A DNA stretch of 64,000 bases from Amyloporia xantha (Eukaryota > Basidiomycota > Agaricomycetes > Polyporales > Adustoporiaceae). Shown here one piece after another: positions 1-12,143 of this stretch. The number at the start of each line of letters is the position of its first letter. Position 1 is the first letter of the stretch. The notes under the pieces are model-generated. The model worked only from the letters and a program-made list of their open reading frames with translations. It made no database searches and had not been told where the DNA came from. The DNA lies in the NCBI GenBank assembly GCA_036971615.1, contig JAYKKR010000002.1, positions 2,418,001 through 2,482,000 on the forward strand, written 5' to 3'. Made by a program: the position numbers and the translations under genes.

Positions 1-1
1 T

Positions 2-512
2 AAGAGGTGGTGGAGCCTGCTTGATTCAGGTATCCGGCTAGCATACATGACTGATTGGTCCGCCATGCTCGAAGGTATTCGACTACATTTCTTCACATAC
101 CAATTCCAGCGGAAGTTACGATCCATCTATGACGTTCAACGCTTCCGTCAACCGGGTCACACTCAAGAGTCCCCTCTTGATTTCGTGGAACGGAGGCTTC
201 TATATCACCGACACGTCACCTCGGCGGCTGACAACGCCAGCGACGAGATCATGGCGGTTCTGCAGAACGCTCCTCCTACATGGGCCACAGTTCTGACCGC
301 CGACAATCTACAAACTATTGCCGCCTTTTTATCGGAAGTCCAAGATAAAACGGACCAACTCGTCGCGTTTGCAGCGCTCGATGCGGCTACTCGTTCGAAC
401 GTTCAGGATCACAATCACGAACAAAAGCCTCGAACCCGATCCTTCCGACGCAGAGCTTATGCCGCTGTCGGTGAACCAGAGGAAGGAGCAGACTCGAACG
501 ACTTAATTGCCC
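2..512 (+). pseudogene. Ty3/gypsy-like retrotransposon Gag fragment, interrupted
   Basis: The reading frame is open from the window edge and runs to the transposon end at 513. The segment FRQPGHTQESPLDFVERRL followed by YHRH fits the common fungal Gag pattern F-R-Q-x-G-H-x-x-x-x-P-L-D-F-x-x-R-R-x-x-Y-H. A downstream stretch with PPTW resembles the next conserved Gag block. The last residues of the open frame (513-577) come from the inserted transposon terminus, so the gene is broken at its 3' side. No protease or polymerase is present here. The 5' end lies outside the window. The Gag assignment is fairly secure; the superfamily (Ty3) is inferred from the pattern only. Confidence 0.6.
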
Positions 513-640
513 GAGCCCATTCAGTCATTATAGCCTACTCTATAGGGAGAGATATGGGTGAAATTTTTATTACTTAGTAAGGAGAGCGGACGTCGGCCGA
601 CGCCATCGCTATAGCCTGCAGTGCAGGGTCGGCCGAGAGG
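513..640 (+). repeat. Terminal inverted repeat, family 1, A-side end (copy 1)
   Basis: This terminus of about 128 bp is nearly identical at 16433-16560 and, inverted, at 39900-40027. It contains CAGTCATTATAGCCTACTC, a short AT-rich patch and GGACGTCGGCCGACGCC, and then leads into the tandem array. The left flank is AATTGCCC, with no matching duplicate visible anywhere else in the window. Confidence 0.8.
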
Positions 641-1317
641 GTATAATATAGCCTGTAGATACGGCGCGGCCGAGTGCGCCATATTTCCGTAGTATATTCT
701 CGCCTTCAAGTAGTGTCGGCCCAGGGCTATAATATAGCCTTTAGATACGGCGCGGCCGAGTGCGCCATATTATCGTGGTCTATTCTCGCCTTGAAGTAGT
801 GTCGGCCGAGGGCTATAATATAGCCTTTAGATACGGCGCGGCCGAGTGCGCCATATTTCTGCGGTATATTCTCGCCTTCAAGTAGTGTCGGCCGAGGGCT
901 ATAATATAGCCTGTAGACACGGCGCGGCCGACTGCGCCATATTATCGTGGTATATTCTCGCCTTGAAGTAGTGTCGGCCGAGGGCTATAATATAGCCTGT
1001 AGACACGGCGCGGCCGACTGCGCCATATTATCGTGGTATATTCTCGCCTTGAAGTAGTGTCGGCCGAGGGCTATAATATAGCCTTTAGATACGGCGCGGC
1101 CGACTGCGCCATATTTCTGTGGTATATTCTCGCCTGCAAGTAGTGTCGGCCGAGGGCTATAATATAGCCTGTAGACACGGCGCGGACCGACTGCGCCATA
1201 TTATCGTGGTATATTCTCGCCTGCAAGTAGTGTCGGCCGAGGGCTATAATATAGCCTGTAGACACGGCGCGGCCGACTGCGCCATATTATCGTGGTATAT
1301 TCTCGCCTTGAAGTAGT
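641..1317 (+). repeat. 86-bp subterminal tandem array (copy 1)
   Basis: About eight head-to-tail units of 86 bp. Each unit has the perfect palindrome GGCTATAATATAGCC, two CGGCCG sites about 37 bp apart, and a GGCGC..GCGCC inverted pair around the second site. Units differ by a few substitutions (for example CTGTAGACAC against CTTTAGATAC). There are no unique spacers, so this is not a CRISPR array. Being at both ends of the element, it probably holds transposase or accessory-protein binding sites (inference). Confidence 0.85.
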
Positions 1318-2980
1318 ATATTCCGCCCTATTGTTTCCTTTTCTACGCTTTAATTATATGCATTTCAATAAATCTCATGCTGTATGTATAATAATAATAA
1401 TGCCTCGCCATCCATTAGGCTTTGCAATCTGTCATTCATCACGACGTTTCGTGTGTGGTCAGGTCAGTGGTGTGACTACAATTCAAAGCGCAAGGACTGA
1501 TTGGCCATTTCCGACGGCTCCATACACCCCACCCAAGACACGCGCAGAGACAGGGCCATCTTACATGTGTCCTTCAAAGGATCCAGCTGTGTGGACCCTT
1601 TGTGGGACACAGATCCAATGGCCATCTCAAGCGGCAGCATCGCGCTATATTCTACCGCTATACATATTTCATGTACGCTAAGGTCATTTGAACTGGATCT
1701 ACCCACCTACCAGCATCTAATACATATTCTCGCCCAACCCAAGACACGCGCAGAGACTGGGCCATCTGATATGTGTCCTTCAAAGGATCCAGCTGTCTGG
1801 ACCCTCTGCGGGACACAGATCCAATGGCCATCTCCAGCGGCAGCATGCGCTATGGAATCATGGCGCCACCATGTCCAGACGCGCTATGCAACCATGCGCC
1901 ACGTACCTTGCCTGCCACATTGTGAGGCGTATGGCACGCAGGTGTTATGATGTGCTGGCGCTGTTGGACGGGGCCATTTCATCCTTGCTACCCTGGGTCA
2001 CCCAGAGGAATCGAATCACCGTCCACGTTTTGAGAGTACCCCTGATGCTGATGGACAATTCAGCTGCATCCGGAGTACTCATGGCGCGGAAGGCAACTCG
2101 ATTCCACTGGTGAACGTAGAGAGCAAGGAGTTAATGGGTTTATCCAACAGCGCCTTGCATGAATGAGTCAGACTCCAGACAGGAAGACTTGACTTATGTT
2201 CCTCCGAGCCGCATACCTGTGGCTCAGAAGGACATAAGTCAAATGGGCCTTGTCCGGCGGCGACGGGCGCCAGCAGGTGTTATGATGTGCTGGCGCTGTT
2301 GGACTGGGCCATTTCATCCTTGCTGCCCTGGGTCAGCCAGAGGAATCGAATCGCCGTCCACGTTTTGAGAGTACCCCTGATGCTGATGGACAAATCAGCT
2401 GCATCCGGAGTACTCATGGCGCTGAGGGCAACTCGATTCCACTGGTGAACGTAGAGAGCAAGGAGTTAATGGGTTAATCCAACAGCGCCTTGCATGAATG
2501 AGTCAGACTCCAGACAGGAAGACTTGACTTATGTTCCTCCGAGCCGCATACCTGTGGCTCAGAAGGACATAAGTCAAATGGGCCTTGTCCGCGGCGGCGA
2601 CGGGCGCCATCTGATGGCGAAGTGCATGCGCGCTCATGCTCGCTGTTGGGAGATGGCGCTATGGCTCGCCTGACAGGGCGCCTTCATCTATGGTCTTCAG
2701 AGCCGCATACCTGTGGCTCTGAGGGCCACAGACTGAAGTTGCGCTGTCCGGCGGCGACGGGCGCCATCTGATGGCGCCGTGCATGGCGCGCTTATGCTCA
2801 CTGTTGGGAGATGGCGCTATGGCTCGCCAGACAGGGCGCCTTCATCTATGCTCTTCAGAGCCGCTTACCTGTGGCTCCGAAGGTCATAGAAGAAGGGGCC
2901 TCGTTCAGCGGCTATATGCGCCATCCGATGGCGCCGTGCATGGCGCGCTCATGCTCACTGTTGGGAGATGGCGCTATGGC
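1318..2980. repeat. Hairpin-rich noncoding zone (copy 1)
   Basis: No gene is recognised. A direct repeat of about 120 bp occurs at about 1529-1650 and 1737-1855, each holding a TGTGTCC..GGACACA inverted pair. From about 2185 on come long hairpins sharing the loop GCATACCTGT (or GCTTACCTGT) and inner stem GAGCC/GGCTC but with different outer stems (about 2190, 2525, 2685, 2845). The last units are repeats of about 155 bp beginning GGGCGCCATC. Short open frames here are shadows of the repeats. Confidence 0.7.
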
Positions 2981-3108
2981 CACACCATACAGTCACTATA
3001 GCCTACTCTATAGGGAGAGATATGGGTGAAATTTTTATTACTTAGTAAGGAGAGCGGACGTCGGCCGACGCCATCGCTATAGCCTGCAGTGCAGGGTCGG
3101 CCGAGACG
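2981..3108 (+). repeat. Terminal inverted repeat, family 1, H-side end
   Basis: Starts CACACCATACAGTCACTATA and matches, inverted, the end at 34874-35001. From CAGTCA inward it resembles the A-side terminus. The outer nine bases differ (CACACCATA against GAGCCCATT), so the two element ends are distinguishable. Confidence 0.8.
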
Positions 3109-3712
3109 GTATAATATAGCCTGTAGATACGGCGCGGCCGAGTGCGCCATATTTCCCTGGTATATTCTCGCCTTCAAGTAGCGTCGGCCGAGAGGGTATA
3201 ATATAGCCTTTAGATACGGCGCGGCCGAGTGCGCCATATTTCCGTAGTATATTCTCGCCTTCAAGTAGCGTCGGCCGAGAGGGTATAATATAGCCTGTAG
3301 ACACGGCGCGGCCGAGTGCGCCATATTTCTGTGGTATATTCTCGCCTGCAAGTAGTGTCGGCCGAGAGGGTATAATATAGCCTTTAGACACGGCGCGGCC
3401 GAGTGCGCCATATTTCCGTGGTATATTATCGCCTTCAAGTAGTGTCGGCCGAGAGGGTATAATATAGCCTGTAGACATGGCGCGGCCGAGTGCGCCATAT
3501 TTCCGTGGTATATTATCGCCTTCCAGTAGCGTCGGCCGAGGGCTATAATATAGCCTTTAGACACGGCGCGGCCGAGTGCGCCATATTTCCGTGGTATATT
3601 ATCGCCTTCCAGTAGCGTCGGCCGAGGGCTATAATATAGCCTTTAGACACGGCGCGGCCGAGTGCGCCATATTTCCGTGGTATATTATCGCCTTCAAGTA
3701 GCGTCGGCCGAT
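3109..3712 (+). repeat. 87-bp subterminal tandem array, H-side
   Basis: About seven units related to the A-side units, but most carry GAGAGGGTATAA in place of GAGGGCTATAA, giving 87 bp. Because 87 is a multiple of three, a long repetitive open frame appears on the minus strand. It is a by-product of the array. The copy at 34444-34873 has about two units fewer. Confidence 0.8.
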
Positions 3713-3914
3713 GGTGGATGCAGTGGTATTCATATCGCGCATCATGGCGCGCCGCGCTTATGGGCCTGGTATGCCCACTGGGATGGTATTTTCATGGCGC
3801 GGTATCGGCGCCGCCAGGTCATGTGTTCGCGTATATTGGTAAAGCAACTCAATATTCTGTGACTACATTTTGTCCTTGATGCCAACGACATCGGAGTATA
3901 TACTGTATAACGAA

Positions 3915-5624
3915 TTATATCTCGCCATTCCACATCATGGCTTCAACCCCAGTGGTCCCGTCCTGCGGTGGCTTGGCTGTGAGCAAGGATTTGATGGGCT
4001 GGTGCAGCTTCAAGATTGCGTTGGCGACGTCGATGTCCTCTTCTATACGTCGTAACCTCTCGCTCAGGGATTGCGCTTGAAGGAACATCAAGTTTTCTTC
4101 GCTTCCTGCGAGGAAAACCTTCTATTGTTTTCTTTAGCGAATGGCAAATTGCGAGCGCAGTGTCATACCGAATTTAATCTCGATGGCGTTCATGGCGCTA
4201 TTGGGGGAGTGGCCTCTGCCATCATCAAAGTATGGATTCTCCAATTCTTTGCATATTTAAGTATGGTGAAAGGGTGAATTTCGCTGTACTTACTTGAGTC
4301 AATGATGTCCTCGTCGTGATCCAGAATGGGAGCGAGGGCGAAGGTACGAGGGAGATCCTGGCCACGGTCTCTGAGCCGCTGACGGTGTGCCTCCAAGTCC
4401 TGGAGTGGTATCAGCATGACGATGAAGGCGATGGAGGGCTTTCACTTACCAGAGGACCGCAGGGTATGTTGTGCTCGTCCAACACCTCATTTATAATGTC
4501 AAGGTACTGTCTATGAGTATTCAAACACAAAGGCAAGAGAAAGCGAGGCAAAATACCTGGCGATTGAGTTGGATGAGGCGCTCATCCGCCATGTCAACAT
4601 CGCCATCTTGGCTATGCGCAAGGTCGTGATCAAGTGCGCCGTCCATCCCGCCGTCCACGCCGCCGTCCACGCCGCCATCCACGACGCCATCCATAGGCGC
4701 GCCTCTATCTTCAATAGTAGAGGAATGGAGTGTCAGTAGGAAATAGGTTTAAAAACATGAGTGTGGACATACCTGGGGATGGAGTGGCCGGGAGATCCAG
4801 CTGATCGCGGGAGCTGGAGGACTGGAGACAGCGATGGCGACAAGTCGAGGTGTGCACGATGAGGGACAGGCGACTCGAAGGTAGGCTGGGCGCTGTGCAC
4901 TCGCTCTGGAGATGCCTCCAGGTCAAGCTGTGGACGGTGCAACGGGGTGTTTACCTGCGATGGCAAAAAGGTCCAGGGCGGATCTAAAAGGTGAGGTCTG
5001 CATTCGCGATTGCGAGGTGAAATCCAACGGTTGTCTTGATAGCGAGGTATTCGGCGGTGAGGGCGAAATGTTGAGCGATGGACGGAAGAGATCTATATCT
5101 TGGGAAGATGCCGACTGCATTGTGGGCCTACGTAGTTGAGGGGACGTTAATTGGGGGAAGACGAGGTCCACACGTCTTTTTGAAGTAGGCGCGGACGGCG
5201 GTGGCGGCATATCGAGAGGAGTGCTACGTTGTGCAGATCCCCCTGAACGTTGGCAAGGTCAGGCGTTGGCGACATAGCAAAGCGAAAGTTGAGCGGCGGC
5301 GGGGATGGCGATGGCGATGCGGACAAATCGCCAAGCGTACGCGCTGGTGGCAGAGTGCGTGAAGGCGAAGGCGAAGGCGAAGACACCACATCCAGAATTG
5401 GGCGAGAAACATCCCCTCTGATGGGCGAGGAGTCGAAGTCCAGAGTTGGGCGAGGACATCCCTCTGATGGGCGAGGACTCGAAGTCCAGGGTAGGGCGAG
5501 GGCATCACCTCTGATGGGCGAGGAGTCGAAGTCTAGTATTTGGCGAGCTGAGGGGAGTGAGCGCAGGTTGGCGTGAGGATATCTACATGATGTGCTCACC
5601 TAGCTCGTCTGCGTGTTCCGACAT
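3915..5624 (-). CDS. orf-H, left-arm copy: repeated SP/LDL short-motif protein
   Basis: Near-identical partner of the copy at 32531-34240, where the exons are described. It starts MSEHADEL and has tandem SSPIRGD...RPTLDF repeats whose number and sequence differ slightly from the right copy. A series of x-LDL-x-SP motifs follows, then a coiled C-terminal end containing ERLRRIEEDIDVANAIL and a stop at 3915. The distinct repeat pattern shows that the two arms are separate copies. Function unknown. Confidence 0.55.
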
Positions 5625-5870
5625 GGTTGAAAGCAAGGCGGAAGGAATGCGGAAACGTGCCAAGTTCGTCTAGAGGCATCTAATATACCCATGAGCGCAA
5701 CACGTGCGGTGCCGATCGAACGGGCGCGGATCTTTCCGCCAGGCGCCCGCCATCAACCAACGCGATGCACCGCGTGGGTCTGACTTCGTCTCTTCTTCTA
5801 CCACCACCACCACCACCACCACCGCCATCACCACAGCTGTCAAATCCCATCTCGCTTTGCTTCTACCACC
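5625..5870. promoter_or_regulatory. Divergent promoter of orf-H and orf-G (left arm)
   Basis: A 246-bp head-to-head gap between the two start codons, containing an ACC microsatellite at about 5801-5830. The arrangement is the same at 32285-32530 and, in family 2, at 57251-57513, which suggests a shared bidirectional promoter (inference). Confidence 0.45.
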
Positions 5871-8643
5871 ATGTCCGCCTCCAGCATCAACAGCGACATC
5901 ATCATCGCCGCAGTGCGCCTGGAAGAGGCGCTGAAGTTTCTGCCCGGGAAGCGCGACGCGAAGTACAAGGTGTTTGAGAGCAACTTCTGGGAGGAAGTGG
6001 TAAGTGATTGTAACACAATCAGGGTGAGCACTGTGGCGCTGAGTCTGTATAATGGCGCCTCTAGCAATCGATCTTCGCGAAGATCAAGGCGCTGGGAAAA
6101 CACCGCGAGGGATTACAAGTGCCGCCGCTGTTGGTCAGCGCCATGGCGCAATACACGGTGGCGTCGCACAAGAAGCGCGGGAGTGGACTTGACTGCCATC
6201 AAGGTTGACGACCCCGCCATTCAAAGCCATGGCCTCTCCAAATACGTGTGGAATGGCGATTACATTGCCGAAGACCTCGGGGGCAACCTTTGGTGGAAAG
6301 GTGAGTGCACTGCGAAACCATACGCCACGTCATCACTAACGGCTCAGCAGCGCTGTTGCGCAAGCGTACGAGCGAGGTTGCGCTGGGTGGGGATGGAGTT
6401 GCGGGGCCAAGTGGGGTGACGGAGGAGGCAGAGGCGGGCGGGAGTCGAGGGAAAGTGGCGAAGAAGGGGGCGGATGACGACGCAGGGGCGGCCTCTAGAA
6501 GGTCAAAGGGAACGACGCCAGCGACGGACGGCGATGAGGGTGTCGTCATCGCTGCACCAGTAACGAAGAAGCCACGGCGCGGAGGGGCTGCAACGACGAA
6601 GCCGGGAACTAAGGCGGCATCCAAGGGCGGAGTCAAGACCACCACTGCGAAAGCGGCAGGAGAGGAAACGACGGCCGGCAAGTCTGAGCCGCGGATGAAG
6701 ACGAAGGCGGGGCCATCGACGTCGAAGACGAATGAGAAGGCTTCATCGCGCAAGTCTCCTGCGGGCAAGGATGATGACGCCAGGCAGACGCGGTCGAAGG
6801 CGAAGGCGGGATCGTCGACGGGGAAGGGAAAGGGAAAGGCGAAGGCCTCGCCGGCGCCCGAAGATGACGACATGGACGAGGATGCTCAAGGCGAGAGTGA
6901 GGAGATGGAGGAGACGGAGACATTTGTCTCGGTGAGTACGTTTACCAGATGCGCGGCAAGCGATGCTGACTGACATGCCTTCAGGCGATGCCTTGCGGAA
7001 ATTGCGCCAAGGCCAAAGCTGAATGCAGGCTTGCTGTCGTGGACGGTCGGCGTTGCATGCGCTGCCTGAAGCGCAAGATAGGCTGCTCGATCGTGCCACA
7101 CAACCTGAGCGGCAATCCGATCAGGGGCCCCTACGGTGCAGTCCTGGCAAGCAAGTATCAGGACGTCATCAAGAACAGCCTCGCCGATGGCATCAAGCCT
7201 CCTCCACCGCGCTGGGATGAGGAGAGGAAGGAGTTTGTGGAGGATAGAGGCAAGCGGGGCAAGGCGGCGGCGAAGGGTTCGGAATCGAAGGCGAGCGATG
7301 AGATGGATGTGGATGAAGAAGAAGGGGAAAAGGACGATGGCAAGGCGGGTAGCGCGGATGTCGATGCGAAGGACGACGCGGAGGTGGACAGCCAGCTGCG
7401 GGTGGCGTCAGCGACTAGCGATGCGGCTGCGTCCCGCCCAATAGCGCCGCTCCCGAAGACGTCGCTCAGCTCGATGAAGGCGTGGGTTGGGAAGCCACCT
7501 CCAGCGGTGGCTAAAGGGAAGGGCAAGGAGCGCGCGGACCGTCCTCTCCAGGAGGCAGAGGCCAGCAGCTCGAGCGATCGCTCGGCGCGGCTTGGGCTCA
7601 GGCCTGGCGAGGTAAAATGTAAGTCGGCTTCACTCTTTCTGGACGGCGCGATCAACTGACCAAGTCAATGTGTGGCTGCCAGACCACCATGGCGAGTACC
7701 ACCACTACGTAGGATTCTCCAAGGACCCCACCGCCATGGATGAAGGGCGCTACGCGCAGGACCAGGAGCTGTCTCATTTCCAGCCATTTACGGCGTACCT
7801 CACTGAGCAAGGCCACCGACTCGAGAAGAACATCAACATAATGACCGCGTGGCAAGACCGCTTCGGTAGCATGGTCGACAACTTCCAGCAGTCACTGCTC
7901 GCCATCAACAGGCAGCAGGTCAACATGACCGAGCGCATTGATAACGCCGAGGGCAGATTGGCGGCCTACTGGCAAGAGTGGAAGGCGCGGAGCAGACTCT
8001 GCAAGATGTGCGCTCTGAGGACTCGGTCGCTCGCATCGCCGCGCTCGAGGAGATGGTCACGGTTCTGCAGGATGATCTGCGCGCAGCCAAGGAGAACATG
8101 GCGATGGATCGCCTTGGTGCGCAAGTCGCGAACATGGAGGTGCGCGTGGACACGTTGATGGACAACGTGCGCGATGAGAGCGAGAGGACGCGGCAGGCGA
8201 TGGCGGGCATTGAGGCAGGTGAGGCGAGATTACAGGGGCTCATCGCGCAGTTTGAGTCAGTGCGCCGTGACGTCGCTCGCCACAACGACGCGGAGGCCGA
8301 GAAGCTATTGGACAAGGCGCATCTGTCGGTGGAGCTCGTGCAGAAGGCGGAACAGGACGCGCAACGACGGCGCAAGGCGAGGGCGATCATGGACAGCGCT
8401 CATGAGGGAGCCACTCCCATTTCGTGGTCTACCTCAGAGCGTGGCTCTGTAGGAGATCAATCGGACTTCACGAATGAAGCTCTGTCGACGCCCGCCGGTG
8501 GCTCCACACCTTCAATCAGGCGTTTCTCCTTGGAGATCGACGACGACGGGATGGCGAGCGTGGCCGCGGAGGAGCGAGAGCCTGATGCCGCAACATCACC
8601 CGTCGCTGTCGAGGACGCCGAGATGCCTCCCGCTTCGCCTTAG
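5871..8643 (+). pseudogene. orf-G, left-arm copy: Zn2Cys6 plus coiled-coil protein, frame-broken
   Basis: Five exons match the copy at 29513-32284. The zinc cluster exon starts at about 6985 with CGNCAKAKAEC and the spacing C-x2-C-x6-C-x9-C-x2-C-x6-C. Two single-base differences from the right copy break the frame. One is an extra G near 6180 (exon 2) and the other a missing G near 7953 (before the coiled coil). The Lys/Ala/Thr-rich linker that is broken in the right copy is intact here, so the two copies carry different lesions. Both lesions lie in G runs and might be sequencing errors. Confidence 0.7.
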
Positions 8644-8866
8644 ATAATTCTTTTTGTAACTTCGCTGTACTTTCAAACGAATGCATTGTGTACACTCTCC
8701 AGCGACCAGTAAGATTGAGAGTGCGATGACGGCAACACCCTCGGCATCACAGTGAGCCACGGGGGCTTGCACAGGGAGCGGCACGCCATCGCCATCCTTC
8801 GCAGCGCTGAGTTCAATCATCGCCATTGAATTTAAATGCGAGGTAGTGTACATGAGAAATAGTATT

Positions 8867-11800
8867 CTAACGGCGACCACGCGCTTTAGTGGGTCGGGGC
8901 TGAGCTCCCTACCTGTCTTGCGCGATGACCTACGAATGGCGGGGGCAGGCTCGCCCTGCTCTTCCTCGCCATCGCTATAAGTCTCCGCCAGAGCCCGCTT
9001 TGAGCGACCCGCCTTTTTCGCTTTTCACGAGGTTGGGGTGGTTTCTCTGCTTCCTCCTCCTCTTCCTCCTCTTCGCTCACGCGGTGACTTCGCTTTTTCA
9101 ACTTTTCCTCCTTAGCTTTTGTCTTCTGACGAGTGTGGGTGGCGACCTTCATGTCGTTGAGAGCACCCGTGATCGAGGACCCGCCTGCCGTTGGCAGTGC
9201 CTGAATATTGATCTCCTTTGCCTGCCGAGCTGTTTGGCGTGTCTTGCGCTTTGGCACAGGAAGTGAGGGAGAAGGACCACGATTGGCCTCGCCGTCGCTC
9301 TCGTCTTCACTGTCATGATTTTCACGGTCGGAGAAATGAACCTGTAGGCCCCTCATATCTCGAACGGGTGAGAGCTGATTCATCGCAATAGGTGGAGAGG
9401 AGGAGAAATCCATACTCCCGCGGCGGACAGTTGCGTCATTGAGCGCGATGGGGGAGGATGGTGGTGCGCGCCCTGGCGCCATTGGCGAGGAAGGCGGTGC
9501 GCCGTCAATTGATGGCGGTCTCTCTTCTAGTTGTGGACGCGGTCTCATACCCAAGGCGCGCTTAGGTATGGATGGAAAGACCGATCTTCCCGTGGTCATT
9601 AGCGGCCTTGCTGGAGGCGGTTTTCCTGTGACTGGAAACGGAAGCGAATGTTTTTGCGTGCCTCGCAGAGGTTCCGGCAACGGCGAGCTGGATTGCTGAG
9701 CTACTTGGCCATTATGCGCGTCTCGCGATCGCCTTATCTTAGGGGATGTGAGGATTGGCGCGGCTTCCCTCGCCAATGCCGCTGGCGGGTCCGGCGTACG
9801 ACGCTCCTGTTCCGCCCGCAGGGTTTGCAAATGGCGAGGCTTCGGGCGGAGTGGGGGAGGTGGACCCTTGTTGAGATTCCCAGTGGGCATCATGGGAGGG
9901 CGAGGTGATGGCTTCCCCTGTCTGGGAACGTGGGGCGGTGGTGGACCATATTTCAACGCCGGTGGTGGGGCCTCCAAAGGTGTTGGCTGCGCCGCGGCCG
10001 CAGTGCTACTGCGGGTGACAGAGCTACCTTCCATGGATGGCGCGTCGCCTTGCACAGATTGTGCCTGCTTCACCAGCGCGCACAACGATGATACATGCGG
10101 GTCGAGCCTCTGGGCAATCACGGCGAAGGGTATGGCGCTCTCGCTGACATGGCGTGGAATGTCCGAAGGTGGGCGTCGGGATCCTGGAAGAGCGAACTGT
10201 GCCGCCGTCAGATCGCGGCTTATCATGGCGATCACGAGGAGCACTTGTTCAATCATGCCGACGTCCCCTGTCAGCCTGCCGGACTTGTTCAAATAAGGCT
10301 TCGAGTCGAGCCACTTCAGCACTGGATCGAGCCCATGGGCGTGGCGATGAACCATATAGGACAAGTGTCGATGCGGGTTGTGCCAGGTCGCCCAGTCGGC
10401 GCCTTCCGGTGCCCGCTTTGTCGTCTTCAGCCCACTCTATCACTCGCAAGGTAAGCCTTAGTTTACGGAGAAAAATGAAGTTACTACCATCATGCGAGGC
10501 AGCGCGTCCACGATCACGCGAAATTCTGGCGATGGCGATGCCGCCTCCAGCCATTGCTGACGCCGTCTACGTGAAAGCAGCGCCCAATTGGGGGCGGCGC
10601 CTTTTGCATCTTCGCTGTCATCATCTTCGTCGGAAGTTGACCCGACGTCGATGTCCAGATTGAAAGTCTCGTGCTCGGTGTCGTCGTCCACGGCGCTATC
10701 GTCATCGGTGCTGAGACGTTGCACGCCTTTGCCCTTGCCGCTTTTCACCGCCTTCTTTTTCTTCTTTTTGGGGCCCGCCTTGCCTTTAGCGCCTTTGGGT
10801 GCTCTCGCCGCCTCATACACAGCAGGGATTAGCTCCGAATCCTCGTCCCCCTGCTCTTCAGGTATGCCTTGAAGCGGAACGCGCACTGCCCCTTGTTTGC
10901 CTCTTGCGCCGCTCTCCAATGATGCAGGACCGCGATGATGTCCTTCCTGACCATATGCGACGGATCGTCGGGTGGAAGCCGTCTGGCACCATTCCTGCTT
11001 CTATAAATTCAGCCCCACGCACTTTGAGCGCGCGCCAAGGGCACTTCTCTTTGGCGCTTCCTGCAGCCCGTTCTATGGCGCCATCAGCGTCTTTGTGAGC
11101 GCCGTGTGGATCAAGACTTACGGTAGTGAGTAGACAGAAAGTCTCTGATCATGGATTTCATCACAGGCAGGGATGGCGCATCCTCGCCATCCATTGGCGG
11201 TATCAACGGGAGACCGCCATCGTCGACCAGCAGCTCTCGCCGTGTGCCGCGAGACGTTCCCTCTCCGTTGTCAACGCTCGCCTCGCGATTGCTATCAAAT
11301 GCCTCTGTGCTGTACTTGGCCCATTTGACCATCGTATCTGCGTGCCAATCGTCCACCTTGGAAAAGGCTTTTCCATTCTCCATCTCATCGTTGAAGTCGT
11401 GTCTGTGAAAAGCGGTCAGAGCGGTGAGAGGCGATACAAATTGCCTGCTCACTCCTGAATGACGACTCTCCCATCAGGAGATTTGTAGCTACTCAACGTA
11501 AAGATCCTGACACCATGGCGTCGGTATGCCTCTCGAGCGTATTTCCTCAGAAACGGAATGAGCTCCTTGTCCGCTTTCCTGCGTCGCCATCAGCTGCCGT
11601 TAACTTAGCACAAAGGTCGCGCTCCCACTCACGCCGAAGATCCAGCCTTGACCTCTTTGGCGTCATTGTTGAACGCATCCGCCTTCATCTGGTAGTCCGC
11701 CTTTGCGTCCTCATCCAGTTTGCCCCAATACTCGCTCACTACCTTGGTGTATGCGCCTATCTCCTGGTGGGCCAGACCTCGTCCTCCCGTCCTTTCGTTG

Positions 11801-12143
11801 GCCACCCTTAGCAGCTCTGTTTTGTGCTCCTCTTGATACATATCCCTCGCTGACCGTTTTTCGTTCCAGGGATGGGCACCTGGGGTTCTACGATTCGGTA
11901 GTGGTTGCTGAAATAGGTCCCCAGGGACTATAGAAATGTGTGAATGACGAAGATGACAATGCCATGAACTGTTGGTTTGACCTTTTTCAGGCCATTTTTA
12001 TCTGTCAGCTCTGCGAATTGTTCCATGAGGATATTGACAGCCTCATCGACAATGGGTGCCCTCGCAGTGCCTTTGGTGTTGCGCCATCGCTCTATTTGCT
12101 CTGGGATCTTGTCTAGATATGCCTGCAGGATAGCTATTCCCAT
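8867..12143 (-). pseudogene. orf-E, left-arm copy: HMG-like/proline-rich protein, frame-broken
   Basis: Partner of 26015-29290. The proline-rich middle (8990-10364) is open here while the right copy is broken. The NWALLSRRRR segment after the acidic region is also intact. Frame breaks seen: an A run near 11857, the G run at about 10842-10846 (shared with the right copy) and an A run near 9013-9017 before the basic tail. The tail ends with KARGRR and a stop at 8867 in the frame used by homologues. Confidence 0.6.

Larger units (their letters stand above)
513..2980 (+). mobile_element. Family 1 KDZ element, orf-A-side end fragment
   Basis: This fragment starts with GAGCCCATTCAGTCATTATA, the same terminus as the complete element at 16433. 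It continues with the subterminal array and the hairpin zone found at 16561-19200, with a local duplication of about 330 bp (roughly 1940-2260 against 2275-2590). It stops abruptly inside a hairpin-zone repeat where the terminus of another copy (2981) begins. No gene of the element is included. The left flank is Gag, so this end marks an insertion into a retrotransposon. Confidence 0.8.

Noticed and set aside
641..1317. Possible CRISPR array.
   Set aside because: Units are contiguous with no unique spacers, each unit is 86 bp, and the DNA is eukaryotic by its introns and transposon families.
1292..1950. Open frames of 129 and 149 codons just inside the array, identical at 17815-18473 and 38419-39077.
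   Set aside because: They cover the hairpin zone, contain two copies of the 120-bp noncoding repeat, and have no homologue in family 2 at the matching position.
2974..3564. Long minus-strand open frame of repeated peptides (NMAHSAAP..AILYPLGR) over the terminal array, and its equivalents at 34505-35005 and 16441-16803.
   Set aside because: It follows the 87-bp unit length exactly, begins or ends in the terminal repeat, and is open in several frames and on both strands. The 86-bp arrays break it. It is a shadow of noncoding repeats.
5801..5840. ACC/GGT microsatellite as a coding His or Pro run.
   Set aside because: It lies between the divergent starts of orf-G and orf-H and is in frame with neither.
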